From an uncultured bacterium (GTDB lineage: Bacteria; Electryoneota; Electryoneia; Electryoneales; Electryoneaceae): a DNA stretch of 32,462 nt. Below, piece after piece: positions 25,165 through 32,336 of the stretch. Below the pieces are notes generated by a model, which worked only from the letters and a program-made list of their open reading frames with translations, was not told the origin of the DNA and did no database searches. Position numbers and translations under genes: made by a program. The DNA lies in contig CAJVXH010000020.1 in NCBI GenBank assembly GCA_913009835.1, forward strand, positions 1-32,462. Reading direction: 5' to 3'. Position 1 is the first letter of the stretch. Each line of letters opens with the position of its first letter.

Positions 25165-25339
25165 CTATAAATCCGACTCCCGGCGTCTCCACTGTCAAGC
25201 CCTAAAGTCTGCATATTCAGGCCAAAGATTTACTCATCATATAGGTGCGCCAAATATGTGCCCGGCAGGAAGTCGAGATTGAAGAGAGCACACGCATATT
25301 ATGGTGTTGAGACCCACGCACTCTTGGCGAGCTGACGAT

Positions 25340-25768
25340 ATGCTGACGACAACTTCCGAGTACGCTATTCGCGCAGTTGGATTTCTTGCTGTTTATGGTA
25401 ACGGCGAATTGCTGAAATCGGGCGATATTTCTGATTCAACAGGGATTCCCAAACGATTCCTGCAGAAGATCCTCAATACTCTCAAAAATGATGGTATCAT
25501 TGACACTGCTCGTGGGAAAACTGGCGGTTTCAGGCTCGCCAGGCAACCAGATGATATCACTCTTTTTGAAGTAATCAACTGTTTCGAGGACCTTAACCGC
25601 CACGCACACTGCCCTATGGGTGCAAAGGATTGTGGCGAAAATAAAGGATCTACTTGCCCTATGCATGAACAGTGGAGTGCAACACGAACGTCGTACATGA
25701 GTTTTCTTCGGAAAACTACATTCGCTTCGTTCACAGAAGAGAATCTCCCCTTCTCATTCCACCACTAA
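25340..25768 (+). CDS. Rrf2-family transcriptional regulator with three-cysteine cluster site
   Basis: This is a protein of 142 residues. The winged helix is MLTTTSEYAIRAVGFLA...GDISDSTGIPKRFLQKILNTLKNDGIIDTARGKTGGFRLAR, followed by a dimerisation helix and three cysteines, C91-x6-C98-x7-C106 (HCPMGAKDCGENKGSTCPMH). Rrf2 proteins with this arrangement (NsrR, IscR, RirA) bind an Fe-S cluster and sense NO, cluster supply or redox state. An NsrR-like NO sensor would fit the nos genes downstream. The start is placed at MLTTTSEY, where family homology begins; an ATG at 25301 would add 13 residues. It has its own transcription unit, 325 nt before the second Rrf2 gene. Confidence 0.85.
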   Translation: MLTTTSEYAIRAVGFLAVYGNGELLKSGDISDSTGIPKRFLQKILNTLKNDGIIDTARGKTGGFRLARQPDDITLFEVINCFEDLNRHAHCPMGAKDCGENKGSTCPMHEQWSATRTSYMSFLRKTTFASFTEENLPFSFHH

Positions 25769-25974
25769 ATGATTGAATACCTGAAGATACTCATACCGAA
25801 TACAACATTTCATAAAAAACACAAGATTCCCATTATTTCAATAGCTAACAACTCATATTTTTAATTATCAACAGTCTACACATTGTGCTTCTTCAATAGC
25901 TTACTCTAGGAGCAGAATTCCTTGCTGCCCAGTTTTAGTTCTTGCTTTCAACCAATCATTCGCTTATCCTCTAT

Positions 25975-26010
25975 TTGTCTACATAATGGTAGACATGTAG
26001 ATATAGCTAC
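25975..26010 (+). promoter_or_regulatory. Candidate nos-operon promoter with Rrf2-type operator
   Basis: TTGTCT (25975-25980), a 17-nt spacer and TAGATA (25998-26003) give a plausible promoter. Over it lies the inverted repeat TGTCTAC-N6-GTAGACA (25976-25995), then GTAG-N6-CTAC (25997-26010), so four CTAC/GTAG half-sites occur in 32 bp. Rrf2 regulators use palindromes of this size. The rest of the 25769-26093 gap is AT-rich with no gene seen. Confidence 0.5.
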
Positions 26011-26093
26011 GGACCGGATACGGACACTGACCTTTTTCTAAACAGCTGGCTGCTCCTTTGGTAATCTTGACTTGAAGATCGATTGGTCAACTT

Positions 26094-26558
26094 ATGCTGA
26101 GTCAGACTTCACAACACGCTCTACGTGCACTTGGCTACATCGCCTCAGTCGAGCAGGGCAAACGAGTAGGATCGGCAGCCATCGCGAGAGCAAGTGATGT
26201 GCCGCATGGGTTCCTGCTGAAAATCCTGAACACGATGACAGTTCGGGGAATACTGCTCTCAACACGGGGAGTGGGCGGTGGGTTCCAATTGGCCAGACCA
26301 GCTGAAAACATATCGATGTACGAGATAGTAACGACCTTTGAAAATTTGTCCAGGACGACGCCAGGTCTTCTGGGAGGAGTTCCACCAGAGAGCCCGGATC
26401 TGCGAGCAATGGATTCCACGATTCGCCGGCAGTTCGATGAACTATTGCACTTTCTGCGAACGACAACACTTGACGCCTTCAGCCTGGAAGACTTCAACAG
26501 ACATCTACACCCTGAAGCTGGAAGAGACGACACAACAAACACAGAGGACACCGATTGA
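26094..26558 (+). CDS. Rrf2-family regulator lacking cysteines
   Basis: This 154-residue protein has the Rrf2 winged helix (MLSQTSQHALRALGYIA...AAIARASDVPHGFLLKILNTMTVRGILLSTRGVGGGFQLARPAENISMYEIV). It contains no cysteine at all, so it cannot ligate an Fe-S cluster in the usual way, and its last 20 residues are Asp/Glu/Thr-rich. It may act through protein partners or a small ligand, like CymR-type members, or compete with the three-cysteine paralogue at 25340. Its TGA shares one base with the ATG of the flavoprotein gene, so it is the first gene of the operon. The ribosome site is weak. Confidence 0.85.
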   Translation: MLSQTSQHALRALGYIASVEQGKRVGSAAIARASDVPHGFLLKILNTMTVRGILLSTRGVGGGFQLARPAENISMYEIVTTFENLSRTTPGLLGGVPPESPDLRAMDSTIRRQFDELLHFLRTTTLDAFSLEDFNRHLHPEAGRDDTTNTEDTD

Positions 26559-28495
26559 TGAGCAGTGTCCACAATAACTCCAAAAAGTTTCCCGCAGTTT
26601 TCAACGATCTGAACTGGTACCGGAGCAACGTGCCATGCATGGAAGCGTGCCCGGTACATACTGATTCCGGACGATACGTGCAACTGATTGCTGAAGGACG
26701 CTTCAACGACGCCTTTCACATCGCCCGCTCACCGAATCCGCTGGCATCCATCTGCGGACGGGTGTGCGCCGCACCCTGCGAAGATGCCTGCCGCAGAAGC
26801 TGGATTGACGAAGCGGTCACCATTCGCCCCCTGAAACGATTTCTCACCGAACGATATGGCAGCGAATCCACCAAGCCGGATGAATATCAACGCTTGATAA
26901 GCGACCAGGTTGATGTCGGATGTCAACGACCCTGGCATTTGCAGCAATTGCCAAAAGGGTCAGATCGAGGCTCAGGGAAAAAAGTGGCAATCATAGGTAG
27001 CGGGCCGGCCGGGATGGGCTGTGCGCACGATTTGGCCGTTCTGGGATACCAGGTAACTATCTTCGAAGCCCTACCGCTTCCAGGCGGAATGCTGCGCTAT
27101 GGTATTCCGGAATACCGATTGCCACGTGGCGTGATAGATGCTGAAGTAGCCACCCTGATCAACCTCGGCGTCGAATTGCGAACAAACACTCCGCTATCCG
27201 CCGAATACAACCTGCAGACTCTTCGCGATGATGGATATGAGGCTGTCTTCCTGTCCATTGGAGCGATGAAGGGGCGCGACCTGAATATCCCCGGTCACGA
27301 ACTCGACGGCGTGATCAAGGCGGTCGACTTCCTGCTCAACGTTAACCAGGGATATCGGGTCAATCTCGGAAAGAGGGTCGCGGTAATAGGTGGCGGATCG
27401 GTGGCGCTGGATGCTGCACGCTCAGCAGTTCGTGAATTCTACACTCCCATGGAAGAAATCGAGAAGACAGCGGAAGCTGTAGTAAACCAACCGGCGATGG
27501 ATGCTGCCCGGGGTGCTCTCAGATCTGGTGCTGCGGAAGTACACGTCTTTTCACTCGAATCACTCGAGGAACTCCCTTCCGCCAAGACTGTCCAGGGAAA
27601 AGAAGAACTGCACGAGTCCACTCTGGAGGGTATTCAGCTGCACCCATCATGGGGTCCGAAAGAAATCACCGGGACAGATCGTGTGCAGAGCTTGAACATG
27701 ATTGGCGTTACACGTGTCTTTGATGAGGATGGCCGATTCTCACCTCAGTATGACGAATCCAAAACCATGCAGCTCGATGTCGATTCGGTCATTCTCGCTA
27801 TCGGCCAACAACCGGATCTCGATTTTATATCAGACAGCGATGGTATCGAGCTGACCCGTGGCGGCACGATCAAGATCGATCCCGAGACTTTAGCGACCAC
27901 CGCACCGGGAGTTTATGCTGGCGGAGACGCTGCATTCGGCCCACGCATCCTGATCGAAGCTGTGGCGAATGGGAAGAACGCCGCTCGCTCAATAGACACC
28001 TTCCTCAGCGGCGAATCCTCTGCTCCATCCATGCGCGTCACCATCGAAAAGATTCCGATTGACGATTACAAGATGCCGTCCGCTTACGAAAAGCTTACCC
28101 GAAAGTCCCCTGACACCATCGACGTTGGACGGCGAACCGGCATTACCGAAGTCGAGACTATTTTCGACGAGGCCGAAGCTATAAAGCAGGCAGAACGTTG
28201 CCTGTCCTGCCATATAGATACGATTTACGATCCGGAAATCTGTGTCCTCTGCGGGCGTTGCGCCGATGTCTGCCCCGAGAAATGTCTGCACTTCGTTCCA
28301 ATCGATGAAGTGGACATGCCTGAAGATCAGAAGAAAATAGCATTGGATTCATACGGCATCGATGCCGAGAGTGATCAACTGACCGTGTTGCTCAAAGATG
28401 ATACGGCCTGTATTCGTTGTGGGTTATGTGCTCAGCGCTGTCCCACTGAAGCTATGACCATGGAAAGGTTTAATTTCGTGGAGACAGTAGAGTGA
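26558..28495 (+). CDS. GltD-like FAD-dependent NAD(P)H oxidoreductase with ferredoxin domain
   Basis: This is a 645-residue cytoplasmic iron-sulfur flavoprotein. The N-terminus has the GltD/DPD-type Fe-S region (C27-x3-C31; C66, C70, C74, C78). FAD binding is at GSGPAG (147-152), the second Rossmann fold at GGGSVALDAARSAVR is for NAD(P)H, and VILAIGQQPD plus YAGGDAAFGP complete the fold. The C-terminus adds CLSC (548-551) and two ferredoxin-type motifs, CVLCGRCADVCP (562-573) and CIRCGLCAQRCP (618-629). It overlaps the Rrf2 gene by 1 nt and the Rieske gene by 4 nt (GTGA). In the glutamate synthase family this subunit oxidises NAD(P)H; here, beside Rieske and cytochrome b, it probably moves electrons between NAD(P)H or ferredoxin and the membrane complex. 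The direction is unknown. The start is ATG, not the TTG three bases earlier. Confidence 0.88.
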   Translation: MSSVHNNSKKFPAVFNDLNWYRSNVPCMEACPVHTDSGRYVQLIAEGRFNDAFHIARSPNPLASICGRVCAAPCEDACRRSWIDEAVTIRPLKRFLTERYGSESTKPDEYQRLISDQVDVGCQRPWHLQQLPKGSDRGSGKKVAIIGSGPAGMGCAHDLAVLGYQVTIFEALPLPGGMLRYGIPEYRLPRGVIDAEVATLINLGVELRTNTPLSAEYNLQTLRDDGYEAVFLSIGAMKGRDLNIPGHELDGVIKAVDFLLNVNQGYRVNLGKRVAVIGGGSVALDAARSAVREFYTPMEEIEKTAEAVVNQPAMDAARGALRSGAAEVHVFSLESLEELPSAKTVQGKEELHESTLEGIQLHPSWGPKEITGTDRVQSLNMIGVTRVFDEDGRFSPQYDESKTMQLDVDSVILAIGQQPDLDFISDSDGIELTRGGTIKIDPETLATTAPGVYAGGDAAFGPRILIEAVANGKNAARSIDTFLSGESSAPSMRVTIEKIPIDDYKMPSAYEKLTRKSPDTIDVGRRTGITEVETIFDEAEAIKQAERCLSCHIDTIYDPEICVLCGRCADVCPEKCLHFVPIDEVDMPEDQKKIALDSYGIDAESDQLTVLLKDDTACIRCGLCAQRCPTEAMTMERFNFVETVE

Positions 28496-29010
28496 ACGAC
28501 AAAAAACAAAACCCTACCCAGACAAGACGAACATTCCTGGGACGCCTGTCCGTCGGTTTCATCGGACTGAGCCTGTTCAGCGGATTGTGGGTCGTGCTCA
28601 AGTCACTGATTCCCAATGTGCTGTACGAACCACCGAAACGCTTCAAGATCGGTGATCCCAACCATTTCCAGTCGGGCGTCTCATATCTGGAAGAGCACAA
28701 GCTGTACATATTCAAACAGGGAAATAGTTTCTTCGCGATCTCGGGTGTATGTACCCATCTGGGATGCACGGTCAAGTTTTCACCTTTCAACCAGGAAAAA
28801 CAGATCACCGTCCGTGGCAAAGAATTCACCGAAACCGGTGAATTTCTCTGTCCGTGTCATGGCTCGAAATTCCACGGCGAAGGCACCAACTACGCTGGTC
28901 CAGCTCCGCGACCATTGAAATGGCATCGTCTGGATCTTGCCCAGGATGATGGCCAGTTGATAGTAGATATTGCAACAGAAGTCGATCGCGACTTCAGGCT
29001 GGTGGTCTGA
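28492..29010 (+). CDS. Rieske [2Fe-2S] protein of a quinol:cytochrome complex
   Basis: This 172-residue membrane-anchored Rieske subunit has a twin-arginine motif (TRRTFLGRL) before one hydrophobic helix (about 18-40), so Tat export of the folded protein is expected. Cluster ligands are in C87-T-H89-L-G-C92 and C120-P-C122-H123-GS, followed by the 'GPAPRPL' loop. It takes one electron from quinol at cytochrome b and passes it to c-haems. The GTG start overlaps the flavoprotein stop (GTGA), and its TGA shares a base with the ATG of cytochrome b. Rieske/cytochrome b pairs are known in several clade II nos clusters, so a role in quinol oxidation for N2O reduction is likely. Confidence 0.93.
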   Translation: MNDKKQNPTQTRRTFLGRLSVGFIGLSLFSGLWVVLKSLIPNVLYEPPKRFKIGDPNHFQSGVSYLEEHKLYIFKQGNSFFAISGVCTHLGCTVKFSPFNQEKQITVRGKEFTETGEFLCPCHGSKFHGEGTNYAGPAPRPLKWHRLDLAQDDGQLIVDIATEVDRDFRLVV

Positions 29011-30506
29011 TGAACCTTCTACCTAAAACATCCATACTGGACAAGCTGCTCTGGCCGTGGAGGCCTGAGTCAAACCGTGAGGCTGGCAGCGCAGTAGTAT
29101 CCAGCTTCCTGTTGCACTGGTTCCCACACCGGATATCCTTGAGATCACTCTCACTCATGTCTTCGATGTACCTGGGAACCATCACCCTGACCCTGTTCAT
29201 TATTCTGACCGTCACCGGGGTCATCCTGATGTTCTTCTACGTGCCTTCCGTTGAACGAGCCTACTGGAGCATCAAGGATATCGAATTCGCTATCAGCTTC
29301 GGATGGTTGCTGAGACGCTTGCACCGGGTTACCGCCCATCTCATGGTAGCCTTCGCCTTCCTGCACATGTTCCGTGTCTTCCTGACCGGCGCCTACAAGG
29401 CTGGGAGCATGGTCAGATCAGCGCGCCCCTGGAACTGGGTGATGGGCGTGGGGATGCTGGTGCTCACATTATTGCTGAGCTTCACCGGTTACCTGCTGCC
29501 CTGGGATCAACTGGCATACTGGGCGATTACGGTCGGGACCAACATCGCGGCCTCTGTGCCGCTGATGGGAGAGCAGATTCGTCAATTCCTGCTCGGCGGA
29601 ACTGAGATCGGTCAGAACACCCTCATCCGGTTCTATGTCCTGCACGTCTTCTTCCTGCCGATTATTCTGTTTGCTCTGACCGCCTGGCACATGTGGCGCA
29701 TACGCAAGGATGGCGGGCTGGCAGTCGTCGACCAGGTTCGAAAATATGCCGCTGATAATCCACCTGAGATCCCCAAGAAATCCAAGACTTACAGCATACT
29801 CGGCATCGCAAAGGGGACCAGCGTCGCGGTCAATGATCCGACCACCTTGAATGATGGCAACTCGGTTCCATCGTCACCGTTCCTCACGACACGATTACTC
29901 CTGGTCGTCCTCTCGACACTGGCAGTTTCGATAATCCTGTCCATCGTTTTCCAAGCGCCGTTGGAAGCGGCCGCCAACCCGGAAGTGACCCCGAACCCGG
30001 CAAAAGCACCGTGGTACTTCCTCGGATTGCAGGAGCTGGTTGGTTATTCCGCGCTAATGGGTGGTGTGTTGATTCCCGGAATCGCGGTCCTTGGATTGGC
30101 CTCGATTCCGTTTATTGATCGCGAACAGAAGGGGCTGGGATTGTGGTTCACCGACAGCCGGGGACGGAATTTCGGTCTGCTCGGCTTTGCTTACGGTCTG
30201 ATCGCAACCGCGTTCTGCGTAACCCTCGCCCTGCTGCTGCCAACACGTGAACTGTTCAGCGGAATTGAAAGTCAGTTCTTCTTCGATTTCGTGAACCCTG
30301 CTTCTCTGCTGCTGGTCTTGTTTGCGGCCTTGTTCCTGGTAGTGTCGAAGGTTTCAAAGTCGACGCGCTATGCGTCCATCGCGACGTTCTGTGCATTCAT
30401 TATCGGATTCCTGCTTCTGACTTACATCGGCACCGCCCTTCGTGGTCCGAACTGGGACTTCTACTGGCCATGGCAAGCCTGGCCACATCACCCGATCACC
30501 TACTGA
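29010..30506 (+). CDS. Cytochrome b (fused b6/subunit IV type)
   Basis: This 498-residue polytopic membrane protein has haem-ligand pairs H105/H119 (13 residues between) and H212/H227 (14 between). The second spacing is b6-like. GYLLPWDQ (160-167) marks the Qo side. A loop of about 60 residues (234-292) joins the b6-like half to a subunit IV-like half, where the usual PEWY is replaced by A333-P-W-Y336 (KAPWYFLGLQEL). Further helices end near TYIGTALRGP. Loss of the PEWY glutamate is notable for quinol proton release. The ATG overlaps the Rieske stop by one base. The complex should oxidise menaquinol and feed the pentahaem cytochrome encoded 8 nt downstream. Confidence 0.92.
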   Translation: MNLLPKTSILDKLLWPWRPESNREAGSAVVSSFLLHWFPHRISLRSLSLMSSMYLGTITLTLFIILTVTGVILMFFYVPSVERAYWSIKDIEFAISFGWLLRRLHRVTAHLMVAFAFLHMFRVFLTGAYKAGSMVRSARPWNWVMGVGMLVLTLLLSFTGYLLPWDQLAYWAITVGTNIAASVPLMGEQIRQFLLGGTEIGQNTLIRFYVLHVFFLPIILFALTAWHMWRIRKDGGLAVVDQVRKYAADNPPEIPKKSKTYSILGIAKGTSVAVNDPTTLNDGNSVPSSPFLTTRLLLVVLSTLAVSIILSIVFQAPLEAAANPEVTPNPAKAPWYFLGLQELVGYSALMGGVLIPGIAVLGLASIPFIDREQKGLGLWFTDSRGRNFGLLGFAYGLIATAFCVTLALLLPTRELFSGIESQFFFDFVNPASLLLVLFAALFLVVSKVSKSTRYASIATFCAFIIGFLLLTYIGTALRGPNWDFYWPWQAWPHHPITY

Positions 30507-30513
30507 GGCAGAG

Positions 30514-31731
30514 ATGAGGAAAGCAATACCACAACGCGAACTCTTCATGCTGCTGATCGTAGCCGTGATCACGGTGGTCGCTATCGGCGCGGTGTACGTG
30601 CGTGAAAACGTTCCGGAATGGAAATACTACCAGTCCGAGTTCGGATATATCCTGGAAGAGAATTTTGGGGATGTTGATGCAGCATCGGTCCCATCCGGTA
30701 TCCAGCAGATATGGGTGGAGGATCTGGACCGGGTAGACCGCTGCACCACCTGCCACCTGGGCATTACCTGGCCGGGTCTGGAAGATTTAGAGCAGCCGTG
30801 GGCAACTCACCCGGACCTGGAGATGTTCAGGGATCATCCTCTGGAAGACTATGGCTGCACCATCTGCCACGGCGGGCAGGGATTTGCCCTGACAACTGTT
30901 GAAGCTCATGGCTTCATCAAGCACTGGGAACAACCACTGCTCAGCTCAATCATCGGGTCGGAATACGACGTTCGTAATCCCGTTCCGATGCACGAAATCC
31001 AGTGCAACTACTGCCACCGTTACGAACGAAATACAGCTGGACTCGATTTCATCAACCATGGTAAAAACCTGATGCATCAGAAAGGCTGTAAGGTTTGTCA
31101 CATCATCGGCGGCGATGGTGGCATTCTCGGGCCCGAGCTGACCAACGAGGGTGATAAACACCCGGAAGGGTATGATTTCTCGAATCTCGTCTCAGATCAA
31201 CTGACCATTTTCAACTGGCACATCAGACATTTCAAATCCCCGGAGACGATTGTTCCCGGCACAATCATGCCGGACATGAATTTCCAGACCAGGGATGCTA
31301 TTGCCCTATCCATGCTGGTGATGAGCTGGAAAGACAACAGCGACTTGCCACGTGACTACATGCCGGGCATTGACCTGCAGGACGAGATGACGGCGGAAGA
31401 GATCGAACGGGAACGGAAGATGCGTGACGGCGACGGCGCATTCTTCTTCGAGCATTCCTGTTTCATTTGCCACAGCATTGAAGCGTTCGACATCGAATCG
31501 CCCACCAACAAGGGTCCGGACCTATCATGGGCTCCGGACGATGTCCGAACACGGTTCAACAAAACGGTCGAAGAGTTCCTGTTTAACCCAACCGGCACCA
31601 TGGAGATAATCCTGGGTAGCCAGATCCCACTGACGGATGAGGAAAAGTGGGAAGCTGTTGAGAAAATCAACAGGGCTTACGACATCGTTAAGAACAGAAG
31701 TGAACAGAACCAGATGAGTAGTAATGATTAG
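30514..31731 (+). CDS. Membrane-anchored pentahaem cytochrome c
   Basis: This 405-residue protein has one N-terminal transmembrane anchor (FMLLIVAVITVVAIGAVYV) and five CxxCH haem sites: 77-81 CTTCH, 115-119 CTICH, 164-168 CNYCH, 192-196 CKVCH and 316-320 CFICH. The last part (240-345, with 'GTIMPDM' and 'CFICHS') resembles a class I monohaem c domain. It lies 8 nt after cytochrome b with GAGGCAG before the ATG; a longer in-frame start at 30442 lies inside cytochrome b and is rejected. It most likely replaces cytochrome c1/f, carrying electrons from Rieske to NosZ or a small c carrier in the periplasm. Confidence 0.92.
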   Translation: MRKAIPQRELFMLLIVAVITVVAIGAVYVRENVPEWKYYQSEFGYILEENFGDVDAASVPSGIQQIWVEDLDRVDRCTTCHLGITWPGLEDLEQPWATHPDLEMFRDHPLEDYGCTICHGGQGFALTTVEAHGFIKHWEQPLLSSIIGSEYDVRNPVPMHEIQCNYCHRYERNTAGLDFINHGKNLMHQKGCKVCHIIGGDGGILGPELTNEGDKHPEGYDFSNLVSDQLTIFNWHIRHFKSPETIVPGTIMPDMNFQTRDAIALSMLVMSWKDNSDLPRDYMPGIDLQDEMTAEEIERERKMRDGDGAFFFEHSCFICHSIEAFDIESPTNKGPDLSWAPDDVRTRFNKTVEEFLFNPTGTMEIILGSQIPLTDEEKWEAVEKINRAYDIVKNRSEQNQMSSND

Positions 31732-31751
31732 TAATAGATTGCTAATTATGT

Positions 31752-31865
31752 GTCATCCTGAACGAAGTGAAGGATCTAGCAGTTTGTTCATTTACAAGGC
31801 GATAACAACGAGATCCTTAGGATGACGTGCCAGTTCAGGATGACGTGCCAGTTCAGGATGACGTG
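31752..31865. repeat. Dispersed palindromic repeat, copy 2, with 18-bp tandem units
   Basis: GTCATCCTGAACGAAGTGAA plus GGATCT (31752-31777) is answered by the shortened inverse AGATCCTTAGGATGAC (31811-31826). Two exact tandem copies of CCAGTTCAGGATGACGTG follow (31830-31847, 31848-31865), each containing GTTCAGGATGAC, the inverse of the left arm. It occupies most of the 220-nt gap before nosZ. It matches the repeat at 15-45. The RNA could fold into a hairpin separating nosZ expression from the upstream genes. Confidence 0.65.
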
Positions 31866-31951
31866 ACCTGACAGCACCAACAGTGTGACTGACTCCAACA
31901 AACAACATCAAAGCAAACACTGAAGATAGTAACACATAGGGAGGGTAAAGG

Positions 31952-32336
31952 ATGAAGAACAGGGTCTTGTGGACTCAATGGATCGCGTACCTGCTGATCG
32001 CCACGTTTGCGACAGGGATGATCGGTTGCGCGCAGAAACCGTCACGCGGTGGACGCGGCGGCGGTACATCTGGATCGGGTGCAACCTCGGCAGCGCTGGC
32101 CACATACGTCGCACCAGGCGATCTCGACGAGTATTACCTCTTCTATTCAGGTGGGCACAGTGGTCAGATCTTCGTGGCGGGTGTTCCTTCGATGCGTCAT
32201 ATCTGCACCATCCCCGTATTCAGCCCCTATCCAGGAACAGGATATGGCTTCGACAACGAATCCAAAGAGATGCTCGGAGATTTCAACTGGGGTGACGCTC
32301 ATCATCCTGGACTTTCAGAAACCGACGGTGAATACG
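31952..32336 (+). CDS. nosZ: Nitrous oxide reductase, clade II, N-terminal fragment
   Basis: This is the first 128 codons of the copper enzyme that reduces N2O to N2 in the periplasm. A GGGAGGGTAAAGG region gives the ribosome site. The N-terminus is a Sec-type lipoprotein signal with lipobox TGMIGC, not the twin-arginine signal of clade I NosZ. The following DEYYLFYSGGHSGQIFVAGV, PSMRHICTIPVFSPYPGTGY and GDFNWGDAHHPGLSETDGEY are diagnostic of NosZ. The H in SGGHSG and the HH in DAHHPG include CuZ-site histidines in the family. The CuZ and CuA remainder is missing because the sequence runs into adapter at 32337. Residues read beyond EYE/G (IGRAHV) are artefact. Confidence 0.95.

Larger units (their letters stand above)
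25029..25262. repeat. Imperfect 17-nt direct repeats flanking a 200-nt gap
   Basis: TGTGCCAGATATGTGCC (25029-25045) and TGCGCCAAATATGTGCC (25246-25262) match at 15 of 17 positions, in the same orientation, 217 bp apart. They lie just after the broken excisionase-like gene in an otherwise gene-poor gap. They resemble recombinase core or arm sites, but that is inference. Confidence 0.4.

Noticed and set aside
28199-28213. CLSCH in the flavoprotein as a haem c site
   Set aside because: The protein has no export signal, and this cysteine pair precedes ferredoxin motifs, as in GltD-like proteins with Fe-S domains.
31830-31865. Tandem 18-bp units as a CRISPR array
   Set aside because: There are only two exact copies with no spacers and no cas genes. 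They are derived from the adjacent palindromic repeat.
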